From positions 108,329 through 172,328 of the forward strand of contig JAYRSJ010000006.1 of NCBI GenBank assembly GCA_041920215.1: DNA of 64,000 bases. Direction: 5' to 3'. The translations under genes and the position numbers were made by a program. The stretch is from JAYRSJ01 sp041920215 (GTDB taxonomy: Bacteria; Pseudomonadota; Gammaproteobacteria; Burkholderiales; Burkholderiaceae_C). Below the pieces are notes generated by a model. It ran no database searches. It saw nothing but the letters and a program-made list of their open reading frames with translations, and was not told the DNA's origin. Of this stretch, positions 1 through 8,137 are shown one piece after another; within the stretch, counting starts at the first letter, position 1, and the number at the start of each line of letters is the position of its first letter.

Positions 1-474
1 CAGCAGCCAGCGGCGTGGGCTGCCCGGCTCGGGCTCGATGCGGGCCAGATAGCCCTCCTCGGCCCGCAGGGCCGCCAGGCGCCGCAGCCGCTCGGGCAGG
101 CTGCGCGCCCCCTGCAGACGCGCACGGTAGGCCTCGGCCATCTGCTGCTCGCGCCGCGCTATCAGGCGCTCCAGACCGGCCTCACCATACAGCTCGCGCA
201 GATGGCCCAGCAGCTGCACGCTCAAATCGCCGTGGCGGTCGGGAAAGCGCCCATGGCCGGCGGCCGTGAGCTGCCACAGCCGGGCCGGTCGGCCAGCTTG
301 CGAGTCGGCACGCTGGGGCGCCAGCAGCTCGACCAGGCCCTGGGTCTGCAGCAGCTGCAGCTGTTTGGCTGCGCCCATGGGCGTGATCGCGCAGGCGGCC
401 GCCAAGCTGGCCACCGGCTGCGGACCGCGGCTCTTGAGCTGGTAGAGCAGACGCTCGGCGGTGTCGCGGCTCAT
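1..474 (-). CDS. HTH transcriptional regulator, 3' end outside window (partial)
   Basis: The frame is open from an ATG at 474 to the window edge (158 codons, no stop), so the C-terminus is missing. Residues 1-60 look like a winged helix-turn-helix: the protein begins MSRDTAERLLYQLKSRGP, followed by a segment with alternating Ala/Leu and a recognition-helix-like ITPMGAAKQLQLLQ, then a wing with RPARLWQLTAAGH. This layout is like the ArsR/SufR-type winged-helix regulators. It starts 7 bases after the MFS transporter stop, so the two are probably one transcript and the regulator may control the transporter. A perfect 13-bp palindrome lies upstream of that operon. No effector can be named from the visible part. 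Confidence 0.75.
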   Translation of the reverse strand, partial: MSRDTAERLLYQLKSRGPQPVASLAAACAITPMGAAKQLQLLQTQGLVELLAPQRADSQAGRPARLWQLTAAGHGRFPDRHGDLSVQLLGHLRELYGEAGLERLIARREQQMAEAYRARLQGARSLPERLRRLAALRAEEGYLARIEPEPGSPRRWLL

Positions 475-481
475 CGCGAGA

Positions 482-1753
482 TCACGGCGAAACCACCGTC
501 TCGGGGCGGGTCGACAGGCGCAGCAGGCGCGCCGCCGCCCACAGGCATAGCACACCGCCTAGCGCCATGATGGCGCGCGCGCTCAGCAGGCTGGCCAGCG
601 AGCCCATCAGCGCCATCAGCACATTGGCCAGGAAGAAGATGGTGGACAGCAGGCCCATCACCCGCCCCTGGCCATGGTGGGCGAAACGCTCCGACAGCCA
701 GGCCGGCAGCACCGCGTTGTAGAAGGCCAGCGGCACCCCCATCAGCATGATCAGTGCCAGGCCGGCCTGGCCCGGCACCAGGCTCAGCCCCAGCAGGCCA
801 CAGGCCGCCAGCAAGGCCATGCGGGCAGCACGCCGCAGCGGCTGCACACCGCCACCCAGGCGGCCGGCCAACACGCTGGCCAGGGTCATCGCGGCGCATT
901 GGCCGGCCGTCACCCAGGCAATGCCGCGCGCATCCAGGCCGGCCTGCTCCAGCATCCACAGCGGCGCGAACTCGTAGAGCGCGTTGACGCCCAGGTTGTA
1001 GGCCAGCTGCAGCAGGAACAGCCGCGCCAGCAGACTGTCCTGGCGCAGCAGGCCCAGGGCCTGCTGCTCGCGCATCACCTGCAGCAAGGGCGCAGTGCCG
1101 GCCATGGCCGCGGCCGGGCGCCCGCCCGGCACGCTCAGCGCCAGGATCAGCAGGCAGGGCAGCAGGGCCAGCGCCGCGATCATGAAGGGCACGGCCTCGC
1201 CCCAGGCCAGGCTCAGACCGCCCACCAGTGGGCCCACCAGCCAGCCGATATAGAGGCTGGCATTGAGCCAGGCAAAGGCGCGGGTGCGGTCGATCTGCTC
1301 GTGCATATCGGCCAGCAGGGCCCGCAGCACCGCCACATTGCCCTCGGTGAAACCGGTGATGAAGCGAGCCAGCAGGAACAGCGGGTAGCTGCGCAGGTCC
1401 AGGGCCCAGGCGGTGAACAGATAACAGACCAGGGTGGCGCTGATCGTCACCATCAGCACCCGGCGCCGGCCATAACGGTCCGACAGCGGGCCCACGAAGA
1501 GATTGCCGATCAGAATGCCCAGCGGGTTGACGGCCAGGGCCAGGCCCATCAGCAGCTTGGGGTCCAGGCCCATGAAGCGGGTGAAGTCGTCGGCCGGGCC
1601 GCCGACGAAGATGGGCGCCAGGATGGGATAGGGCAAGGCGACCCCGGCAGTGGCCATCAGGGCCATTGCGCAGACCGCGAACAGCACCCAGCCCGGACGA
1701 GCCGGCGCTACGGCAGTTGCGGGCGAAGAGGCAGGGAGAACCGGTGCAGACAT
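482..1753 (-). CDS. MFS transporter
   Basis: About 423 residues of alternating hydrophobic helices typical of a 12-helix major facilitator superfamily permease in the inner membrane. The loop between helices 2 and 3 carries the family signature (GPLSDRYGRRR, about residues 75-85). I chose the ATG at 1753 (MSAPVLPAS). The frame stays open to a TTG at 1789, but that start lies inside the palindrome at 1788-1800. Neither start has a strong Shine-Dalgarno sequence. The gene leads a two-gene operon with the HTH regulator. Substrate is unknown; drug or metabolite export is the usual role for a transporter paired with its own regulator, but that is a guess. Confidence 0.85.
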   Translation of the reverse strand: MSAPVLPASSPATAVAPARPGWVLFAVCAMALMATAGVALPYPILAPIFVGGPADDFTRFMGLDPKLLMGLALAVNPLGILIGNLFVGPLSDRYGRRRVLMVTISATLVCYLFTAWALDLRSYPLFLLARFITGFTEGNVAVLRALLADMHEQIDRTRAFAWLNASLYIGWLVGPLVGGLSLAWGEAVPFMIAALALLPCLLILALSVPGGRPAAAMAGTAPLLQVMREQQALGLLRQDSLLARLFLLQLAYNLGVNALYEFAPLWMLEQAGLDARGIAWVTAGQCAAMTLASVLAGRLGGGVQPLRRAARMALLAACGLLGLSLVPGQAGLALIMLMGVPLAFYNAVLPAWLSERFAHHGQGRVMGLLSTIFFLANVLMALMGSLASLLSARAIMALGGVLCLWAAARLLRLSTRPETVVSP

Positions 1754-1787
1754 GGCCAGGCATGATGCCGCAGCCCACTTAATTTTC

Positions 1788-1800
1788 AAACAAATTGTTT
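1788..1800. promoter_or_regulatory. candidate operator: 13-bp perfect palindrome AAACAAATTGTTT
   Basis: Two six-base half-sites, AAACAA and TTGTTT, are separated by one base. The site lies about 35 bp before the MFS start and about 50 bp before the divergent phosphatase gene, in an AT-rich spot of otherwise GC-rich DNA. It could bind the HTH regulator encoded just downstream in the MFS operon. Inference from position and symmetry only. Confidence 0.45.
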
Positions 1801-1850
1801 AATAACCAGGGCGTCCGCAGGTTCATGGACGGACTGCGGGAGAATGGCGC

Positions 1851-2327
1851 ATGGCCTTCCGAACCCTTGCCCTGCCCCCCGCCGTCAGCGGTCGCCTGTG
1901 GCTGCAATCGATGCCCGGTCGCTTCGAGTCCTTTGGCAGCTTTCTGGACGAGGCCCGGCTGCGCAAGCTGAGCCTGGTGGTCTGCCTGAATCCGCTGGAG
2001 GAAGTGGCCCAGCTCTCGCCTGCCTATCACAAGGCGATCGCCGAAGGCCGTCTGCCCTTTCGCTGGCTGCACCTGCCGATGCGCGACTTCGGCCTGGGTG
2101 CCGACCCAACGGCCTTCCGCCAAGGCGTGGAACAGCTGAGCCACAGCCTGGCCCTGGGCGACCAGGCGCTGCTGCATTGCGCGGCCGGCATAGGCCGTAC
2201 CGGCACGGTGGCCGCCTGCGTGCTCAAGCGCCTGGGCCAGCCGACCGAGCAGGCGCTGGCCTCCGTGCGCGACGCCGGTTCCAACCCCGAGTCGGCCCTG
2301 CAATCGGGCTGGATCGCGCAGTTCTGA
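1851..2327 (+). CDS. dual-specificity / tyrosine phosphatase family protein
   Basis: 158 residues with the cysteine phosphatase P-loop HCAAGIGRTG (about residues 107-116), which fits HCxxGxxRT, so Cys and Arg needed for catalysis are present. An Asp in LPMRDFG (about residue 79) is placed like the general acid of this fold. The length suits a minimal DSP domain and there is no signal peptide, so it should be cytoplasmic. It is the first of four same-strand genes with very short gaps (next gene 7 bases downstream). The natural substrate cannot be told from sequence; phosphotyrosine protein or a small phosphorylated molecule are both possible. Confidence 0.85.
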   Translation: MAFRTLALPPAVSGRLWLQSMPGRFESFGSFLDEARLRKLSLVVCLNPLEEVAQLSPAYHKAIAEGRLPFRWLHLPMRDFGLGADPTAFRQGVEQLSHSLALGDQALLHCAAGIGRTGTVAACVLKRLGQPTEQALASVRDAGSNPESALQSGWIAQF

Positions 2328-2334
2328 AGCCGGC

Positions 2335-2973
2335 ATGCCGATGGAGCTGCCGCCGCTGCTGCATGTCGATGAGCGGCTGATCGTCGCCAACAAGCCCAGC
2401 GGCATGCTGACCGTGCCCGGCCGCGGCGCCGACAAGCAGGACTGCCTGATCCACCGGGTGCAGCAGCGCTATGCCGATGCGCTGATCGTGCATCGCCTGG
2501 ACATGGCTACCTCCGGCCTGCTACTGCTGGCGCGTGGCGCGGCGATGCAACGCCAGCTCAGCATCGCCTTCGCTGCACGCGCGGTGCTCAAGCGCTATAT
2601 CGCGGTGGTGGCCGGTCATCCAGGCCGGCCGGGCGATGGCGGCGAGATCGCGCTGCCGCTGCTCGCCGACTGGCCCAACCGACCCAGGCAGAAGGTCGAT
2701 CTGCTGCAGGGCAAGCCCTCGCTGACCCGCTACCGGGTGTTGAGTCATGAAGGGAGTAACAGCCGCGTCGAGCTGGAGCCGGTGACCGGCCGCAGCCACC
2801 AGCTGCGGGTGCATCTGCAGCAGCTGGGCCACCCGATACTCGGCGACGCCCTCTATGCCAGCGCTGCACAATGCGCGGCAGCACCGCGCATGCTGCTGCA
2901 CGCCAGCCATCTAAGCCTCGATCTGGGCATGCAAGGGCCAGCGCTGTGCATCGATTGCCCGCCCGACTTCTGA
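2335..2973 (+). CDS. rluA: RluA-family pseudouridine synthase
   Basis: 212 residues with the RluA catalytic motif HRLDMATSGLLLLA (about residues 52-65), where the Asp is the nucleophile that isomerises uridine in RNA. The N-terminal segment IVANKPSGMLTVPGR and the later GRSHQLRVHLQQLGHPILGD are also classic for the family. Length is close to E. coli RluA (219), which modifies 23S rRNA position 746 and tRNA position 32, and there is no N-terminal S4 domain as in RluC/RluD. I therefore favour RluA, though exact target is inferred. A second Met two codons in could also be the start. It lies between the phosphatase and the DUF938 gene in one likely transcript. Confidence 0.85.
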   Translation: MPMELPPLLHVDERLIVANKPSGMLTVPGRGADKQDCLIHRVQQRYADALIVHRLDMATSGLLLLARGAAMQRQLSIAFAARAVLKRYIAVVAGHPGRPGDGGEIALPLLADWPNRPRQKVDLLQGKPSLTRYRVLSHEGSNSRVELEPVTGRSHQLRVHLQQLGHPILGDALYASAAQCAAAPRMLLHASHLSLDLGMQGPALCIDCPPDF

Positions 2974-2980
2974 CACCGCC

Positions 2981-3595
2981 ATGGACAACGCCGCCCTGCA
3001 CTCGCCTGCCGCCGAACGCAACAAGGGGCCCATCCTGGCGCAGCTGCTGCAGCGGCTGCCGCCTCAGGGCCTGGGGCTGGAGATCGCCAGCGGCAGCGGC
3101 CAGCATATCGCCGCCCTCGCCGCCGCACTGCCGGGCTGGCAATGGCTGGCCTCCGACCCCCTGCCCACGGCGCGTGCCTCGATACGCGCGCTCTGGCCCG
3201 CCGGCCCCACACCGCTGGCGCTGGACGTGCGGGATGCCGAATGGCCGCTGCCGGCCAGCCATCAGCAGCTGGATGCGGTGCTGTGCATCAATATGCTGCA
3301 TATCTCGCCCTGGTCCAGCTGCGCGGCACTAATGCGGGGCGCCGCCCGGCATCTGCGGACCAGCGGCTGCCTGATGGTCTACGGCCCCTTCCTGGTGCCA
3401 GGTCTTGCCACGGCCGCCAGCAATCTGGCCTTCGACGCCGATCTGCGTGCCCGCGACCCGGCCTGGGGCCTGCGCGGGCTCGATGCGGTCGAAGCCGAGG
3501 CCTGCAGCGCCGGTCTGCGGCTGTGCGCCAACCTTGAGCTGCCGGCCAACAATCGCCTGCTTGTCTTTGTCCCTGAGGAAAGATCCCTGCCATGA
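2981..3595 (+). CDS. DUF938 SAM-dependent methyltransferase-like protein
   Basis: 204 residues. The opening SPAAERNKGPILAQLL and the glycine-rich LEIASGSGQHIAALA (about residues 31-45) are hallmarks of the DUF938 family, a class I methyltransferase fold in which the second segment binds S-adenosylmethionine. An acidic residue after strand 2 (WLASDPLP) and the motif 4-like CINMLHISPW follow in the expected order. The substrate is not known for this family. The stop overlaps the start of the SDR gene by four bases, so the two are probably translated in a coupled manner. Confidence 0.85.
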   Translation: MDNAALHSPAAERNKGPILAQLLQRLPPQGLGLEIASGSGQHIAALAAALPGWQWLASDPLPTARASIRALWPAGPTPLALDVRDAEWPLPASHQQLDAVLCINMLHISPWSSCAALMRGAARHLRTSGCLMVYGPFLVPGLATAASNLAFDADLRARDPAWGLRGLDAVEAEACSAGLRLCANLELPANNRLLVFVPEERSLP

Positions 3596-4356
3596 CGAAC
3601 GCCAAGAAGCTCTACATACTCACCGGCGCCTCGCGCGGCATGGGCCTCGCGATGGCGCAGCAGCTGCTGCAGCCCGGCCATCTGCTGCTGACCATTGCCC
3701 GCCAACCGCATGCCGCGCTGCAGGACCAGGCGACAAGCAGCGGCGGCACACTGCTGCAGTGGGCCCTGGATCTCGGCGATCCGCTCGCCGCGGCGCAGCA
3801 GCTGCAGGACTGGCTGCAGGCCCAAGACGCCGCGCAATTCGAGCTGGCCTGCCTGATCAACAACGCGGCCACCATCACGCCGCCCGGTCCTGTCGATACG
3901 GTATCGCTCGAGGCGCTGTCCGCGTCCCTGCGCGTCTCGCTGGAGGCGCCGCTGCTGCTGAGCAGTGCCTTCCTGCGGGCCACCACGGCCTGGTCCGGCG
4001 AGCGACGCCTGCTCAATATTTCCTCGGGCCTGGGCCGCCGGGCCATGGCCGGTAGCGCCCCCTACTGCGCCAGCAAGGCGGGCATGGACAATCTCTCTCG
4101 CGCCATTGCCCTGGACGAGGCGCAGCGACCCAGCGGCGCGCGAGTGGTCTCGCTGGCGCCCGGCATCATCGATACCGATATGCAGGCCCAGCTGCGCGCC
4201 GGCGACCCGTCGGCCTTCCCCGACCAGCCGCGCTTCGCCGCCTTTAAGAGCGAAGGGCAGCTCGACAGCCCGAGCGAGGCCGCTACCAAGGTGCTGCGCT
4301 ATCTGGCACGGCCCGATTTCGGCAGCACCGTGCTGGCCGATGTGCGCGAGGCCTGA
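3592..4356 (+). CDS. SDR family NAD(P)-dependent oxidoreductase
   Basis: 254 residues with a classical short-chain dehydrogenase layout: cofactor motif TGASRGMG (about residues 12-19), NNAAT (about 90-94), catalytic Ser in NISSG (about 142) and YCASK (about 157-161) supplying Tyr and Lys. The Rossmann loop with Arg after TGAS suggests NADP(H). It resembles sepiapterin-reductase-like members of the family, but substrate is not decidable. Its ATG overlaps the DUF938 stop by four bases; a Shine-Dalgarno-like GAGGAAAG lies a few bases upstream inside the DUF938 gene. It ends the four-gene plus-strand cluster and converges on the chemoreceptor gene. Confidence 0.88.
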   Translation: MTNAKKLYILTGASRGMGLAMAQQLLQPGHLLLTIARQPHAALQDQATSSGGTLLQWALDLGDPLAAAQQLQDWLQAQDAAQFELACLINNAATITPPGPVDTVSLEALSASLRVSLEAPLLLSSAFLRATTAWSGERRLLNISSGLGRRAMAGSAPYCASKAGMDNLSRAIALDEAQRPSGARVVSLAPGIIDTDMQAQLRAGDPSAFPDQPRFAAFKSEGQLDSPSEAATKVLRYLARPDFGSTVLADVREA

Positions 4357-4382
4357 GCCCCTGAGACCCAGGGCCGCCGGCC

Positions 4383-5915
4383 TCAGGTCTTGAAGACCGA
4401 CACCGCCTGGTTCAGCTGCACCGCCTGCAGGCGCAAGCTCTCGGCGGCCGCGGCGGATTCCTCGACCAGCGCCGCATTCTGCTGGGTCACCTGATCCATC
4501 TGCATCACCGCGTCGCTGACCTGGTCGATGCCTTGGCTCTGCTCACGGCTGGCATTGCTGATCTCGCCGATCAGGGTGCTCACGTTCTGCACCTGGGCCA
4601 CCAGTTCGGCCATGGTGCGGCCGGCGTCCTGCACCTGCTGGCCGCCCTGCTCCACCCGCTCGACGCTGGCCGAGATCAGCTGCTTGATCTCCTTGGCCGC
4701 ATCGGCCGAGCGGCTGGCCAGCGTGCGTACCTCGCCGGCCACCACCGCGAAGCCGCGGCCCTGCTCGCCGGCCCGGGCGGCTTCCACCGCGGCGTTGAGG
4801 GCCAGGATATTGGTCTGGAAGGCGATGCCGTCGATCACACCGATGATGTCGCCGATCTTGCGCGACTGCTCGGTGATGCGCGCCATCGTCTGCACCACAC
4901 CCTCGACCGCGGCGCCGCCCTGCCGGGCCACGCTGGAGGCTTCCTGGGCGAGGCGGCTGGCCTCATTGGCGGTGCTGGCGTTTTGCTTGACGGTGGAGGT
5001 CAGTTCCTCCATTGAGGCCGCGGTTTCCTCCAGGCTGCTGGCCTGCTGCTCGGTGCGCTGGCTCAGATCCATGCTGCCGCGTGCGATCTCGGCCGAGCCG
5101 TCGGTGATCTGCTGGGCACTCTCGCGCACCTTGCCGACGATGTCCAGCAGGCTGTCGTTCATGGTCTTCGGCGCCGTCAGCAGCAGGGCCGTCTCGTCCC
5201 GGCCTTGGACCTCGATGCGTGAGCGCAGATCACCCTGGGCGACCGCGCTGGCCAGGTGCACCGCCGAGGCCAGCGGCCGGGTGATCGAGCGCACGATCAG
5301 CCAAGCCCCATAGGCAGCGGCCGCCAGCACCAGGATGAAGACGACGGCACTGCGCCACAGCATGGTCTTGAATGCCTGCTGACTCGCTTGATACTCGGCT
5401 TCGGCCACCCGCAGCTGCAGCTCGGTGAGCTTGAGCAGATCCTCGGCTACCGGGTCGATCGCGGGGTACATCCGGGTGGCCGCGAAGGCGGCCATACCCT
5501 CCTTGTCACCGGCACGCGCCAGGCCCAGCAGTTGTACGCCGGCAGCATCGGCCTGCTTCAGATGGGTCTCGGCCGCCCGCACCAGCTGCGCCTCCTCGGT
5601 GGTCAGCTTGGTGGAGGCATAAGCCTTCCAGCCCTGTACCACCGTTTGCTGCGCGCCTTCGATGGCCTTGGCCGCATCGGCCGGGCTCATCGCGCCGTCG
5701 CGCATCTTATGCGCCGCATCGACAAAGCCCACTGCATAGGCATCGGCCACCTGCTTGAGCTGCTTCAGCGGCACGACCCGGTCGTGATAGATGGTGCCCA
5801 GCGTGGTGTTGGCGGCATCGAGCCTGAGCAGGGTATTGAGCACGCTGCCGGCCAAGAGCAGCAGCATGGACAACACCAGGATGGCCAACCTTGCGCGTAT
5901 GCTGATCTGGTTCAT
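4383..5915 (-). CDS. methyl-accepting chemotaxis protein
   Basis: 510 residues from the ATG at 5915; a much longer open frame upstream is not coding. One membrane helix at residues 10-30 and a second at about 190-210 flank a roughly 160-residue periplasmic four-helix-bundle sensor (4HB_MCP type). A HAMP domain follows, then a long coiled-coil signalling domain with the highly conserved hairpin tip IGVIDGIAFQTNILALNAA, which contacts CheA and CheW. QQASSLEETAASMEEL is a likely methylation helix. The ligand is unknown. The HAMP exit reads LLLTAPKTMND, where close relatives commonly have QALKTMND-like residues. It is transcribed away from the Tim44-like gene across a 180-bp gap. Confidence 0.93.
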   Translation of the reverse strand: MNQISIRARLAILVLSMLLLLAGSVLNTLLRLDAANTTLGTIYHDRVVPLKQLKQVADAYAVGFVDAAHKMRDGAMSPADAAKAIEGAQQTVVQGWKAYASTKLTTEEAQLVRAAETHLKQADAAGVQLLGLARAGDKEGMAAFAATRMYPAIDPVAEDLLKLTELQLRVAEAEYQASQQAFKTMLWRSAVVFILVLAAAAYGAWLIVRSITRPLASAVHLASAVAQGDLRSRIEVQGRDETALLLTAPKTMNDSLLDIVGKVRESAQQITDGSAEIARGSMDLSQRTEQQASSLEETAASMEELTSTVKQNASTANEASRLAQEASSVARQGGAAVEGVVQTMARITEQSRKIGDIIGVIDGIAFQTNILALNAAVEAARAGEQGRGFAVVAGEVRTLASRSADAAKEIKQLISASVERVEQGGQQVQDAGRTMAELVAQVQNVSTLIGEISNASREQSQGIDQVSDAVMQMDQVTQQNAALVEESAAAAESLRLQAVQLNQAVSVFKT

Positions 5916-6095
5916 CGCAGATTCCTTGACTGTGTTGAAATCAGCAGCCCTGGACGCGCTGCTGCCCAGTGGCCTTGGTCGCCGAGCGAACAAAGCCGCT
6001 TGTTTATCGCACAAGCCAGTACAGGCAACAGGTTTTTTGTTGCCGACGCTACCCTTGTGCAACAGCAGCGTCCCAATCATTGCCGAGGAGAAACA

Positions 6096-7043
6096 TTGAA
6101 ATCGTTCACATGGATCGCCGCCCTTGCGATCGCCAGCCTGAGTCTTGCGGCTTTGGAGACCGAGGCCAAGCGCCTGGGCAGCGGCGGTATGAAGCGCAGC
6201 ACCCCCACCCAGCAGGCTCCGCAGCAGACGGCCACGCCGCCGCAGACGAGCCCGACATCGCAGCAGAACGCCGTGCCGGCCCAGCAGGCCGCCGCGCCGG
6301 CAGCGGGCACCGCCGCAGCGGCCGCGGCAGCGCCGGCCAAACGCTCCTGGATGGGCCCGGTCGCCGGCTTGGCGGCCGGCCTTGGCTTGGCCGCGCTGGC
6401 CAGCCATTTCGGCTTCGGCGAGGCCCTGGCCAATGTGATGACCATGGTGCTGATCGGCATTGTGCTGATGCTGGTGATCGGTTTCGTGATGCGGCGCTTC
6501 GCTGCCAACAAGGCCCCGGCGCAGGGCCTGCAGTTTGCCGGCGCCGGCGCGCCGCTGAGCGGCAGTCCACGGATGCCCGCCAACAATGGCAGCGCTGCCG
6601 CGGCACCTCCTGTGGCCCCTCTCGCGGCGGCCGTGCCGGCAAGACCTGCCCCTCAAGCTGCTGCGGCGGCTGACGACTTTGACGTTGCGGGCTTCGAGCG
6701 CGTGGCCAAGCAGGTCTTCATCCGCATGCAGGCCGCCAACGATGCTGGCGACCAGAACGACTTGCGCCGCTTCACCACACCGCAGATGTATGCCTCCATC
6801 CAGCAGGAACTGCTGGATCGCCAGCCGGGACAAACCCAGCGCACCGACGTGCTGGAGTTGCAGGCCCAGGTGGTGGAGCGTGCCGCCGAGCAGGATCAGC
6901 AGATCGTCAGCGTGCGCTTCACCGGCCTGATCCGCGAACAGGCCGAAGACGCGGCCCAGCCCTTTGACGAGATCTGGCATCTGCAGCGGCCGCAGGATGG
7001 CAGCCGCGAATGGGCGATTGCCGGCATCCAGTCCACCCACTGA
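6096..7043 (+). CDS. Tim44-like domain membrane protein
   Basis: 315 residues starting at TTG 6096, chosen because a strong Shine-Dalgarno GAGGAG lies five bases before it and because it opens directly into a signal peptide (KSFTWIAALAIASLSLAA). A Pro/Gln/Ala/Thr-rich linker follows (about 35-85), then one or two membrane segments (about 90-130), a second Ala/Pro linker, and a C-terminal Tim44-like domain (about 195-315, including FERVAKQVFIRMQAANDAGD). Bacterial members are common in Burkholderiales; their function is unclear, and only the fold is shared with mitochondrial Tim44. The open frame continues far upstream, but codon and context evidence do not support it. A terminator follows. 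Confidence 0.85.
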   Translation: MKSFTWIAALAIASLSLAALETEAKRLGSGGMKRSTPTQQAPQQTATPPQTSPTSQQNAVPAQQAAAPAAGTAAAAAAAPAKRSWMGPVAGLAAGLGLAALASHFGFGEALANVMTMVLIGIVLMLVIGFVMRRFAANKAPAQGLQFAGAGAPLSGSPRMPANNGSAAAAPPVAPLAAAVPARPAPQAAAAADDFDVAGFERVAKQVFIRMQAANDAGDQNDLRRFTTPQMYASIQQELLDRQPGQTQRTDVLELQAQVVERAAEQDQQIVSVRFTGLIREQAEDAAQPFDEIWHLQRPQDGSREWAIAGIQSTH

Positions 7044-7065
7044 ACGCCGCATCTGCCGAAAGAGC

Positions 7066-7092
7066 AAGGCCCGCTGCATGCGGGCCTTTTTC
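7066..7092 (+). terminator. rho-independent terminator after the Tim44-like gene
   Basis: Stem AAGGCCCGC / GCGGGCCTT with a five-base loop TGCAT, followed directly by a T-run, 22 bases after the stop codon. Confidence 0.85.
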
Positions 7093-7119
7093 ATCGTCTG
7101 CCGGTAGTCGCCCTGCAGT

Positions 7120-8109
7120 TCAACCGAGCAGATTGGCCAGCGTCATCAAGGCCAGCAGCAGCATCCATAGCACCACCGAGCGCCAGACCAGACCGACCAC
7201 GCTTTGCAGATGACCGAGCTGCGGCAGCGCCCCTGCGGTCGAGCCTGCGGCCAACGTGGCTTCGGCGTCGCTGCCAGCTTCGAAGGTCTTGCTGCGGTCT
7301 GGCGTGATGCCGGGCGCGGCCGAACCACCCAGCTGCACGCCCAAGGCACCGGCTGCAGCGGACAAGATGATGCCCTCGTTGGGATGCAACCAGAGCCGTG
7401 CGTCGCGCCGCCAGGCATTCACCGCCTCCTCGAAGTTGCCGACGATCGCGAAGCCGCTGGCGGTCAGACGCGCCGGCAGATAGTCGGCCCAGCCGAACAG
7501 CTGGCGCGACAGCTGCATCAGGCGCTCATTGGTCGGCGCATCCAGGGTACGGCTCTTGAAGCCCCAGTAACGGCCGGCAAACTCGGCCATGCGATAGAGC
7601 ACCGCGCCGGCCGGCCCCAGGCCCAGCGTCGACAGCACGATGAACCAGAAGAAGACGCCGAAGACATGGCGGTGGGCCGCCAATAGCGAATGTTCGATCG
7701 CATGGCGCAGCAGTTCGGTACGCGGCAGTTCGCTGGCATCCAGATGACGCCATTCGGCCAGCAGACTGCGCGCCTGCAGTTCATCGCCGCGCTCCAGCGC
7801 CTCACGGATATCGGTGAAGTAGTGGCTGAACTGGCGGAAGCCCAGCGTCAGATAGAGCATCAGCACGTTGAAGGCCAGAGCCAGCAGAGCGCTGAAATGT
7901 GCCAGCAGCAGGTAGAGCGCTGCCGTCAGCAGTGCCGGGCCGAGCACGGTGATGCACCAGACCACCACGGCATGGTGTTCGCGGCCGGCATCGAAGTTGC
8001 GCCCGGTCCAGCGCACCCAGCTGATCACCGCGTGATGGACGCTGTTGCCGCGAGGCAGAGGCTTGAGCTGCTCGCACAGCAGCGCGAACAAGACCGCAAA
8101 GAAGTTCAT
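7120..8109 (-). CDS. CobD/CbiB family membrane protein
   Basis: 329 residues from ATG 8109. Starts MNFFAVLFALLCEQLKPLPRGN, then several membrane helices (about 60-100, 150-180 and at the C-terminus) and the central HHAVV and EWRHLDASELPRTELLRHAIEHSLLAAHRHVFGVFFWF segments that resemble the CbiB/AmpE-like family found in many Burkholderiales. True CbiB attaches aminopropanol to cobyric acid, but no other cobalamin gene is near, so I would not assign that reaction. The gene follows the NUDIX gene by 28 bases on the same strand and is probably read from the rplS/NUDIX side. Confidence 0.7.
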   Translation of the reverse strand: MNFFAVLFALLCEQLKPLPRGNSVHHAVISWVRWTGRNFDAGREHHAVVVWCITVLGPALLTAALYLLLAHFSALLALAFNVLMLYLTLGFRQFSHYFTDIREALERGDELQARSLLAEWRHLDASELPRTELLRHAIEHSLLAAHRHVFGVFFWFIVLSTLGLGPAGAVLYRMAEFAGRYWGFKSRTLDAPTNERLMQLSRQLFGWADYLPARLTASGFAIVGNFEEAVNAWRRDARLWLHPNEGIILSAAAGALGVQLGGSAAPGITPDRSKTFEAGSDAEATLAAGSTAGALPQLGHLQSVVGLVWRSVVLWMLLLALMTLANLLG

Positions 8110-8137
8110 GGCCCGCGATGATAGCGGCGGCCAGGGC

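Noticed and set aside
471..1778. Overlapping 435-codon frame on the same strand as the MFS transporter
   Set aside because: Shifted-frame shadow of the transporter with Arg/Gly/Pro-rich content and no membrane helices.
5916..7094. N-terminal extension of the chemoreceptor frame by about 390 codons
   Set aside because: It is antisense to the Tim44-like gene, is compositionally unlike a receptor, and the MCP has a proper membrane-helix start at 5915.
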